From Purshia tridentata (taxonomy: Eukaryota > Streptophyta > Magnoliopsida > Rosales > Rosaceae), in the NCBI GenBank assembly GCA_003254885.1, contig QANT01005118.1, positions 1-38,284 on the forward strand: 38,284 bases of DNA, in the 5' to 3' direction. A model generated the notes under the pieces. It ran no database searches. It was given only the letters and a program-made list of their open reading frames with translations, and was not told the DNA's origin. Numbering within the stretch: position 1 is the stretch's first letter; every line of letters begins with the position of its first letter. This document shows positions 22,984 to 31,394 of this stretch, in pieces. Both the position numbers and the translations under genes were made by a program.

Positions 22984-23388
22984 CTACGGGTCCAAGTTAT
23001 TGTGCACAGATCGACGCCTGCGAGGTACCGAATAATCTTCCTCATCCTCCCCATCATCATCAGACCATGACGACCATGGAGGCATGGACATGGAGTAGTG
23101 CTCTTCCCCATTTACTAGTTGTCTTCTTCCCACATGATCATGCTCTTGCTCATCGTAATCATGATCATGATCATCCTGTTCGTGTTCGTGTAATTCCATC
23201 ACATCATCACCTACAAGTAGTAGTAAAACAAATTAAAGAAAAGAAACTATATATATATATATATGTTATAGTTTGTAGCTAGCTAGGTACGTACCTGCAG
23301 AGACATCATGTAGTGTAGGTGGAAATGTTTGAAGTTGAGAATTAAGAAACAAGAGGCAGATGATGATGATGATGATGGTAACCATCAT
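22984..23388 (-). CDS. Root meristem growth factor (RGF/GLV/CLEL)-type peptide precursor
   Basis: Two minus-strand exons, 23295-23388 and 22984-23210, join in phase 1 to 106 residues. The N terminus MMVTIIIIIICLLFLNS is a hydrophobic signal peptide whose six Ile residues come from an ATG/CAT trinucleotide run. Near the C terminus, residues 90-102 read DYSVPRRRRSVHN, matching the 13-residue RGF consensus: Asp-Tyr start for tyrosine sulfation and a terminal HN. It is preceded by an acidic run (DDDGEDEE). Mature RGF peptides are secreted, sulfated and perceived by RGFR/RGI receptor kinases in root meristem and gravitropism control. Residues 39-57 are unusually His/Asp-rich (HEHEQDDHDHDYDEQEHDH). 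The ATG at 23388 is followed by one in strong context at 23385; in-frame ATGs at 23421-23430 would add 11-14 residues. A TATATA run near 23483-23500 may be the TATA box. Confidence 0.72.
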
Positions 23389-24468
23389 CTTAAGCACCAC
23401 ACCCACCTTTGTATAAATCATCATATGCATCCACCCATTCCAAGGATCGATCTCCACATATAGACACTTCCAAAGTCGAACCATATATATATATATATGA
23501 TCGAATAGCAAACATAAAGGTCACTAGTACTGATTTTGAAGCATATTATATGTAGCTGCATTCATAGGTAGGTGAAATCTACATATATATGTAATTAGGA
23601 CCCACGGCAACTAATAGAAAACATTAATTAATAAGCACAGTTAGCTGCAGATATAGAATCTAGATGTCGCGCGCGGAAATAATGGAAGTAAGAATGTCAT
23701 AGATTCATGTGCACAAATCGATCGGCATGCATATCAGCATATTCATTTGGGTTTCTTTTTGTTCTTTCAATGACTCATTGGAGTACGTAGAGGTACCGGT
23801 CACTAATAGCTATATTTCATAAAATAATAAAAATATTTAAATCATCTTAATTGATGACATTGTGAGTTATATATATTAGAGAAAATCAAGATCAAAGTAA
23901 AAATTAAGTAAACAGATATATATGGTCCAAACTCCAAAGTCTCATCCAAATTTTTTTAGGTGTCATCGACCTCAATTAAATCGATTAATTTGGGTATACT
24001 TGTATCTAATTATATATTTAAAAGAACCAACCCCATTATCCCATCTCAAACATCGCACCAAAAACTAAAGGCCCTTGTTTTTGTTTCTAATAATAGTACG
24101 TACGTTTTGATGGATATATATATGCAACAAATTGAACCATGCTCCGCTAACCCCGGGCAGTCAACGAAGACAATACTAAACAAACCCACACCTTTAGAAG
24201 AAAACCCAAATTACCAAAGCATAGCAACCATATATGTTTTCCTACCCTCCCTCTCAATTTCCCTCCACAAATTCACCCCAATTATAATAGCTTCCTCTAA
24301 CTAAGTATACAATCCCCATTCCCTTCACCACCCACTTCCACTTTCTTAATTTGGTTATTGCATGCGCAGTACGTTCTCTCTTTCTCATCTATATATTTAA
24401 TTTTGATTCAATCAATATTCAATCGAATTGAAAACAAAAAGTAGTTTACACCAAATTACAAATAAAAG
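23389..24468. other. Divergent intergenic region: RGF-like and AGP1 promoters
   Basis: The region separates the minus-strand peptide precursor from the plus-strand AGP gene and must hold both promoters. It contains several (AT)n runs and RY-like GCATGC motifs near 23724, and the block at 24056-24171 that is also found upstream of the second AGP gene. No coding sequence was recognised. Confidence 0.5.
24056..24171. repeat. Non-coding block shared by both AGP upstream regions (copy 1)
   Basis: About 400 bases upstream of the first AGP start. It shares 'tttgtttctaataatagta' exactly with the second AGP upstream region, flanked by similar 'ccaaaaa...ggcccttg' and 'ccgctaaccccgg.cag.cgaa' segments in the same order. 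Confidence 0.7.
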
Positions 24469-24870
24469 ATGGCACGTGGTGAAGTGGTTGTCCTTGGTCT
24501 CATGTTGTTGGCCATTGCCGGGGTTGCAGGACAGGAAGCACCAAGCAGTTCTCCACCTGCACCTCCATCCTCATCCCCATCAGAGGCCCCGGGGTCTTCG
24601 CCATCTGGTGCCCCCGCTGCCGCCACCCCAGACGCCGCCCCAGCTTCCTCTCCCACCGGTGACGCCACCCCAGCCACATCTCCATCCCAATCCCCTGATA
24701 GTGACATCTCATCTCCTCCCGCCCCCACCCCCGGAGCTGCCCATGGCAACGACGCTGCCGCCCCCGNAGCTGCCCAAGGCAACGACGCTGCCGCCCCCGC
24801 CGAGGGACCTGATGACGCTGTTGACGAGGATTATCCCACCGATGATCTCACTAGACTCATCCGAAGTTAA
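24469..24870 (+). CDS. Arabinogalactan-protein-like, secreted, no GPI signal seen (AGP1 of the pair)
   Basis: Intronless, 133 residues. The N terminus MARGEVVVLGLMLLAIAGVAG is a signal peptide with likely cleavage before QEAPSS. The mature part is rich in Ala, Pro, Ser and Thr with many SP, AP and TP dipeptides (SSSPPAPPSSSPSEAP), the hydroxyproline arabinogalactan attachment context. A 33-base tandem duplication (24734-24766, 24767-24799) repeats the segment AAHGNDAAAP / AAQGNDAAAP; its second copy contains the N at 24767, giving one unknown residue that by the repeat would be Gly. The C terminus is acidic (AEGPDDAVDEDYPTDDL) and ends in RLIRS, with no hydrophobic tail, unlike the neighbour at 27973. 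It is therefore probably soluble in the wall rather than GPI-anchored. Both genes start with MAR plus a similar hydrophobic leader and are probably paralogues. Confidence 0.82.
   Translation: MARGEVVVLGLMLLAIAGVAGQEAPSSSPPAPPSSSPSEAPGSSPSGAPAAATPDAAPASSPTGDATPATSPSQSPDSDISSPPAPTPGAAHGNDAAAPXAAQGNDAAAPAEGPDDAVDEDYPTDDLTRLIRS
24734..24799 (+). repeat. 33-base tandem duplication inside AGP1
   Basis: Two in-frame 33-base units differing at one clear position (cat/caa) plus the N at 24767. It adds one 11-residue AGP-type unit and marks a recent expansion. Confidence 0.85.
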
Positions 24871-25144
24871 TTCTTCAACAGATATATCGATCATATCTAT
24901 TAATTAAGCTTAATTATTAACTCCTACCATTATTATTTATTACCATATACCTGATTCATTAATTAATTATTAATAATATTAAGATATTAAACAGCCTTGA
25001 TGCTCAATGCTTGCTACTTGCTAGCTATAGCTAGTCCATTTTCAATAGGAAGAGCAAACAAAAAAGAAGATGGACATCTGTATCGAGATCGATCTGTCTT
25101 TGTATTATTTGGTTTAACCTTGTCATCCGTTGCAGTTTGCACTT

Positions 25145-25279
25145 GCAGCTGCTTCTGAGTAGCAATATTACTGATTTTTATAACAATTAATTGCTCTAAA
25201 AAAGCATATATTCCTTCAAATGTCAAAATGGGAATTCCATGTAATCAAATGAAGTACCGCTATACAAGCTAGTCTAACG
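25145..25279. repeat. Diverged direct repeat, copy 1
   Basis: Begins 'gcagctgcttctgag', continues with 'ccttcaaat.tcaaaatg' and ends 'ctagtct.a'. The same segments occur in the same order and spacing at 25950-26083. Confidence 0.7.
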
Positions 25280-25949
25280 TTCCCCCCACTTTTTTGGTTT
25301 GGGAGATATAATTAATAAGTACAAAAAAAAAAAAACAGAAGCATGTTTTTGCATTTTACACTGTACGTAGTATCATTATTGGCAAAGAAGCAAGTTTGCT
25401 CAACGTTAATTTACCTTTTTTTTAATTTTTCTCTTTCAATTTTCACATTTTCTATTCTCTGAAGTTTGATTATTTTTGGTTCAACGGATCCAAAAGTTTC
25501 AGATTCTTGATTTATCAAAAATCTGATAAAACTTGGGATCTCTAAAATATTTTTCAAATCTTCTTCTAACGGTCTAAAACTGCATGTGAGCTGGAGGCGA
25601 ATAAATTAATATATATAATAGCTAAAGTGCATGTGTCATACTAATTAATTTAAGGCGCGCGCGACTAGGTCCCCATCATCTCTCCTCTATCTCCTAGCTT
25701 CACCAGCAAAACCTCCCTCTGCTTCTAAGAAGGCTTAAAGCCTTAAAGTGGTATCAAAATTCAAAAATAGATATCCATGGCGCACCACGTGGTGGCCCAA
25801 TTCTTTTTTGATCTTGACTCGAGTTGTAACTTTTAATTTTAATTAACAATACTATATATGTAAAAGTAAAACTGACGACCAGTTAGTATATATCCCCGAT
25901 AATATATATCAATAACCAAATGTTGAAAACAGCTTCCATGGCATCCTTT

Positions 25950-26083
25950 GCAGCTGCTTCTGAGCAGTATGGATTAGCAAAAAGACTGATTTCATAACTC
26001 TTGGTCTAACACAATCCTTCAAATATCAAAATGTGAAAATGTGGACCCAATGAAAAATAAACTACTGTAATACTAGTCTCAAG
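25950..26083. repeat. Diverged direct repeat, copy 2
   Basis: Second copy of the block at 25145-25279, about 805 bases downstream and of almost the same length, with scattered substitutions and small indels. Confidence 0.7.
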
Positions 26084-26224
26084 TAAAGTACAGCATCTAG
26101 TTACTTTAGTTATCCAATGGAGGGGAAGTTACTGTTGTGAAGGAAGAGATTATTTCACATTGTCTGCAAAGAAAGTGACCACACGAGTTCTTAATTAATT
26201 AAATCAAAGCCATTTCAATTTCAG

Positions 26225-26600
26225 TTACACAAATAGAGATTNGATAGAATGGGAAAAACACAAACTCAAACCAATAAAGAAATAGGCAAGCGAAAAAATG
26301 TAAAAAAGGACGCCAAGGATTTAACGTGGTTCGGCAGTGTGCCTACGAAGAAATCTCCCGTATGGACTGGACTTATCCCAACAAGTTACACAAATAGAGA
26401 TTAGGAGAAATAACCACGGGAAATCTCATGCTTGTCGCAATGGACAACTTGTCGACCCCAACCGCACACCCAGATTTAGTGACAGCGTTTTTGGTTGCAC
26501 AGAATTTGGAAGAAAAGAAGAAAAAGACTGAATTCAAAGAGAAACATAGAAGCCCTAAAACCCTAAACCCTAGCTAGATATATAAAACGAGTTCTTAAAA
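26225..26600. mobile_element. Possible LTR-type or other transposon remnant
   Basis: A 19-base direct repeat 'agttacacaaatagagatt' occurs at about 26223-26241 and again about 159 bases further on. Between the copies lies 'ggatttaacgtggttcggc', a motif I recall as common in plant LTR and related repeats. The segment is GC-richer than its surroundings. No transposase or polyprotein frame, primer-binding site or clear element ends were found, so class and limits are uncertain. Confidence 0.3.
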
Positions 26601-27640
26601 ATAATAGAAAAAGTGAAAGAAAGTAGAAGAGTACTTCGGAAGCTCCTCTGTATCATGTCTTGGCATTCGTTTTACCGCCGTTGACGGCAGAGGAGAAGCT
26701 ATTAGATCCGGGTTCCGGGGCGGATTGCTCTGCCATGGCTTATTGATTTGTTAATGTCCTATCTCATGATCGGGTCAATTTCTGGTTCGGGTTTTACAAT
26801 ATTTGGCATTCGGCAGTTGTCAAAATATGAGATCATTTGAATGTGATGGGGACGAAGCCCAAACACAATTGAGCCCTAATTTTTGGTTATGTTGGGGCAG
26901 AAGTCCAAAGAAAACTAGATAAATTGATAGACTATAGTTTTACACAATTACACTTGATATCTTTCTATAAATAGTAAGAGTAGTAATAGTATCAACGCAT
27001 ATAGTTCACGCTCTATTTGGTGCAATCAAAATAAAATAAAAATTCTATTTCAGAGAGATTACCGAGTGGTTGGTAGCCCCGGTACTCTTGATGATTATAA
27101 TTCCAAAATATCAAGTCAGCTCATTAGTCTCTATAGTGATCGTTTTACAGGCTTTTGAAATATTCTATTTACCGTACTTATTTTTTTTGCATTGAATCTA
27201 AAACAATAAATAATCAAATTTTGTAGGTGGGATAACGCGTACAAATTCTTTTTATAGTTTTGTAGGTGTTTCCATTTAGAAACAATTTATTTTTTGAATG
27301 ATACGTATCTCAAAATAACTAATATATAATTTCATACATAGAGAGTGTGTAATAAGCTTATAACTCGAAGAAGAATAAGAAGAGAAACAAATACAATTAA
27401 GGTGATAAATGTTAAATCTCCACTAACCCTAACACCAATAATCACATAATTATTAAAAAAATAATGTGTACGTTTGATGGTATTGTTATCAATTTATCCA
27501 CATTATAGTACATATCGAATTATTAATGATACAATAAACAAGAATACTTTAAAATTTATCATATGAAGTATAAGCATCGATGATTATACACAAGATCATT
27601 TACATGCATTCGTTTAGACAGAAAACTTTGTCCATTGATC

Positions 27641-27735
27641 TGACCAAAAAAAAGAATGGTCCTTGTTTTGTTTCTAATAATAGTAGTTCTAACAAAAGCA
27701 TGAGTGAGCCGCTAGCCCCGGTCAGCGAAAGACCC
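27641..27735. repeat. Non-coding block shared by both AGP upstream regions (copy 2)
   Basis: About 320 bases upstream of the second AGP start; counterpart of 24056-24171, with 'tttgtttctaataatagta' identical and the flanking 'ccgctagccccgg' conserved. Confidence 0.7.
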
Positions 27736-27831
27736 ACCTGGATCTCCATTTTTTTTAACCAAAAAAACCGAACTGTCCTAGAGATTCGATCTGCCTTCCA
27801 ATATGACCCAAAATAAGTGGGCAACTGGTGC

Positions 27832-27838
27832 TATAAAA
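27832..27838 (+). promoter_or_regulatory. TATA box of AGP2
   Basis: A TATAAAA sequence in 'gctataaaaccc', 135 bases before the AGP2 start codon. Transcription would begin near 27863-27870, giving a leader of about 100 bases. Confidence 0.65.
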
Positions 27839-27972
27839 CCCAGAGCGTTCAGCATTCTCTCCACCATTGTTTGATTGAGCAGTAGTGTTTCTCTATAAAC
27901 TTAGAGAACAACTGCGCGCAAAGGAAAAACAATCACTACTGCATTAACAATCAATCAATCAAGCAACCCATC

Positions 27973-28614
27973 ATGGCACGCCTTCAAGTTGTAGTCATCC
28001 TTGCCCTCATCTTTGTTGCCGTCGTTGGAGTGGCCACTGCGGAGGGACCCACCAGCAGTCCCTCCCCGTCCCAATCTCCAAAGAAAGAGGACAAAGACAG
28101 CGGCTCCTCCTCCTCACCATCCTCCTCTCCATCCTCATCCTCATCGTCCGAGTCTCCGAAATCTTCATCATCATCACCACCCCCATCCCAATCCCCAAAG
28201 TCTAGCTCCTCATCTCCCTCATCCTCATCACCCTCGCCCAAGTCCTCCGCCAGCTCACCATCATCAGGCTCTTCATCTTCCAGCAGCAGCCCATCAAGCT
28301 CACCTCCACCCAAGTCCTCTGCCAGCTCTCCCAAGTCATCATCACCTTCCAGCAGCCCAGCCAAGTCTCCCAAGTCCTCCAGCGACGACTCATCCTCATC
28401 AGATGCTCCGGCCCCAGACTCCTCCGTCTCATCTCCACCAGCACCGGCCACCGACAGCGCCACCTCCGAGGCCCCTGCCTCCGACGTAATCCCCTCTGAT
28501 GCTCCAGTTACTACTCCTGCTTTGGCACCCTCAAGCAGCACCCTCGTCGCTGTCAATGTGCTCTCCACCACTGCTGCTGCCGTAGTCGCTGCAGCTGGAA
28601 TCTACGCATTCTAA
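27973..28614 (+). CDS. Classical arabinogalactan protein, Ser/Pro-rich, GPI-anchored (AGP2 of the pair)
   Basis: Intronless, 213 residues. MARLQVVVILALIFVAVVGVATA is a signal peptide. The mature region is dominated by Ser and Pro, with runs such as SSPSSSPSSSSSSESPK and many SPK and SPS units, then a more typical AP/TP part (DAPAPDSSVSSPPAPATD). The C terminus has small residues (PSSS) followed by TLVAVNVLSTTAAAVVAAAG and a short end, a standard GPI-attachment signal. The product would be a plasma-membrane-tethered, heavily glycosylated wall proteoglycan. The Ser content is high for a classical AGP and the interspersed Lys gives it a partly basic core, so a hybrid AGP is possible. Start and leader are supported by the TATA box at 27832. 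It is a likely paralogue of the AGP at 24469, which lacks the GPI signal. Confidence 0.9.
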   Translation: MARLQVVVILALIFVAVVGVATAEGPTSSPSPSQSPKKEDKDSGSSSSPSSSPSSSSSSESPKSSSSSPPPSQSPKSSSSSPSSSSPSPKSSASSPSSGSSSSSSSPSSSPPPKSSASSPKSSSPSSSPAKSPKSSSDDSSSSDAPAPDSSVSSPPAPATDSATSEAPASDVIPSDAPVTTPALAPSSSTLVAVNVLSTTAAAVVAAAGIYAF

Positions 28615-29962
28615 GCTACCCGACTGCTGCTATATTTATATTTATTTATTTATTTCTATATATTTGTATATGCAATGCATGCATGCATGCGTTTGCTGAT
28701 CAAGATCGACTCTTATATGTTCCTATGTATTTAATGATGATCATGATCGATTAATTAATTCTTTGATTCATGTGTCAATTCATATATTATCCATTGATGC
28801 TCATTTATCCTTAATTGATTTCGCTAATTAACTGTATACGTTGCAGTAACACGAACAATTAATAATAGGGGGGAAACGGAACGGAACCTGTACTCATTAG
28901 TTATGTATATACATATAACAGCCTCTCTCAATCAGCCTTCTTTTTTTCAGCAAGAATTCTTTTTGCAAGACTAATTTCTAATTAATCAAAATCTTTGAGC
29001 AAAGATTTCTAATTATGATGCAAATTACACCAATTTCAATTTTGACTTGCCAGCTACCCGCCGTTAAAAAGTTAAAACATGTATAACATCGAATATATGG
29101 GCAGACACTTCATTTTCAATTATTTTATTTTTGAGCGTGTATACATGCATGTATACGGGATTTTGTTTAATCGAAATAAAATTACTAACACCCTGGCCAA
29201 AAAAAATAAAATAAAATAAAATTACCAACACACAAAAAAATTGGAGATTTACTTTAAGCCAACATTTTAATTTCAGATAATTTCCAAAATTTTTATTACC
29301 TAATACCATATATATAAATCAACCAATGATATCGAAGACCAGTAATATAGAATTAAAATTAAAGTGCATGATGATTGTTTCTGATGCAAAAGAGGAGATC
29401 GAGTGTGAATCCACGCTTGTACAATAGAGCAATTATGGGCAGGCTCCGGGTCAGACTCCTGGTTAGAACTAAGACCCACCCTTAGTACGTACCTTCTTGC
29501 ATAATTGACGGGAAAAAGGTAGCGTGCAAGCGCTTGGCCTTTTGCCATTTCTTTTCTTAATATTTAGTGTACATATTTATTAATTAATTGGTCACGCATG
29601 TTTTATGCATGCATTAATTAATTAAGAGTAGAATTAATTACGTACACGACAGCAAGAAACGGTACGTACGAAGAGTTATATAATTCTATGGTTGAAAAGT
29701 CAACACTCTTGCATCTCAACTTAATTGCTTGCTAATTGCTAAAAAACGTACAGCTAGGAGATATATTGCCTTTAATTAAAGCTAAAGGTTGCAAGGGCTT
29801 AATTAAGAGGATAACTAATTAATGCATAGGATAACCGCTAGATAAATATAGCAATAAATTAAGGACTAATCTTTTAGTAGCCCTTAATTTGTTTACAGTA
29901 GTAGCCATAGTAGCCGCGGTTATTTTAGGCACATAATTAGTACGCTGGCACGTAATTAGTTA
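28615..29962. other. Convergent intergenic spacer (AGP2 / pectate lyase)
   Basis: It holds the 3' UTRs of AGP2 and the minus-strand pectate lyase. A (GCAT)n run at about 28674-28690 and a palindromic AT-rich segment around 29579-29625 (ttaattaat ... attaattaa around GCATGC) are visible. No gene was recognised. Confidence 0.5.
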
Positions 29963-31394
29963 TTAGCAGTGAGATCCCCTTCTGCAGTTAAGTGCACCAG
30001 CAGCGGTAGTGATTGAACCCACTAGAGAAGAAGGTCTTGCACTCAGGCTGGCTGCTCTGGCATAGCTTGAATGTGCACCTGCACCTGATTGCCGGAAATA
30101 CGCACCGTTCAACATCAAATCTCCTTCTGACCTCCAGTTCCACTTCCTCCACTCACTTTCTGGTGCATCCTCATGTTTAGTCACCTCTTTATCGAAGAGT
30201 CTATCCGAGGCAAGAAATCTGTTGCCTTGGCTGTAGATGGTTGGGGCAGCACTCCCACCTATTGCATACATTTCCCAGTGTGTGTAGTCATTGTTCACCA
30301 CATGGAAGTATCCATGTCTACACCTGCATGTCATTCATTTCATCTAAGGATTAATTATTTAATTATAGGATATAATTAGTTAATTAATCACGCACGTAGT
30401 TACCTTGGCATTCTTTGCACGAGCCCTTCTCCAAAATGATTAAAGGCAACAGTGACCTGCATGTTCTTATCTTGCGTATACTCATCACTGTGCCCCAAAA
30501 GCATGACCTTGTCATGATGGGTCATGTAGTTGTTGGATATGGTGATGGCAGTGGATCCATGTATGGCATCGATCAACCCATCATGACAATTGCTGAGCGA
30601 GCAATGGTCCACCCATATATGCCTCCCACTGAAGATCGACACCCCATCACCGTCCGATACCGTCCACCACCCCGAATGCGATGGAGAGTTTCTAATATTC
30701 CCATTCCCGGCCTGCGTACAGTCGTGGATGTGGACCCCATGGATGATGATGTTGGTGGCGTAATGTATGGTGATGCACGGCCCCCCGGCGCCGATGTGGA
30801 CGCTGGCGCCTCGGCCGTCGATGGTCTTGAACGAGTTCATCACCAGCTCCTGCTTCAGCCGGACCACCATGTCCCTTTTGAATATAATCCACAGCGGCTC
30901 GTCTTGTATCACTGCGTGGCGAAGGGTTCCAGGTTTAGGGTTTACGGGGTTGTCGTCGCCGGAATCTGTGACCACGTAGATACGGCCGTTTCTTCCTCCA
31001 ATGGCATCCTTCCCAAACCCGATGGCGCAGTCGGCTAGCCTCTGGCGGTTATGCTCCCAGTTGGGATCGCACCGCCAGCAGTCGTCGATGGGGTTGCCTG
31101 TTCCACATGACAAGTACGCCAAGTTCCTCCTAGAGGCATTGATGCTCCTACAACATTATTAATGTTAATTATTAATGCATGCATCACTCATTTTGAAGTA
31201 CAATTAATTACTAGGCATAAATTAATATATATAATCTAATAAACAAAGCATAATATTTCATGCGCTATTAAGATTTACCTATGGACCTCCTGAACTACAA
31301 GCTCAGGGTCTTGGACTTGCGAGGAGGAAACAAAAGTTGGAGTAAGAAAATAAGTGAGGAAAATTGCAAGCCAAATTGAGAGCTGAGGAGACAT
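29963..31394 (-). CDS. Pectate lyase (polysaccharide lyase family 1)
   Basis: Three minus-strand exons, 31279-31394, 30404-31147 and 29963-30323, join in phase 2 to 406 residues. Residues 1-25 ([20 protein letters not shown]...) are a signal peptide, so the enzyme is secreted to the wall, where PL1 enzymes cleave de-esterified homogalacturonan by Ca-dependent beta-elimination. Family landmarks in order: [48 protein letters not shown], the calcium-site region SDGDGVSIF and [36 protein letters not shown], and the catalytic-Arg region [19 protein letters not shown]. The C-terminal domain ends NCRRGSHC. The length is normal for plant pectate lyases and all landmarks are intact. The paralogue group within the large plant family cannot be fixed by eye. 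Confidence 0.96.

Larger units (their letters stand above)
24871..27972. other. Inter-AGP spacer with duplicated and repeat-like DNA
   Basis: Three kilobases without a recognised intact gene. It contains the duplicated block pair (25145-25279, 25950-26083), a transposon-like segment (about 26225-26600) with an N at 26242, AT-rich filler, and the AGP2 promoter with the shared upstream block at 27641-27735. The layout fits a local duplication followed by insertion and decay. Confidence 0.5.

Noticed and set aside
23960..24304. Plus-strand 114-codon open frame upstream of AGP1
   Set aside because: It lies in the promoter region over the shared non-coding block, with no domain and AT-rich composition.
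24456..24894. Minus-strand open frames opposite AGP1
   Set aside because: Gly/Ala-rich antisense shadows of the AGP repeat codons.
27984..28571. Long minus-strand open frame (195 codons, Glu/Asp/Gly-rich) opposite AGP2
   Set aside because: It is the antisense shadow of Ser/Pro codon repeats, with low complexity and no start or splice context of its own.
30415..31038. Plus-strand open frame (207 codons) across the pectate lyase exon
   Set aside because: It is antisense to a clearly coding, conserved exon and has no recognisable domain.
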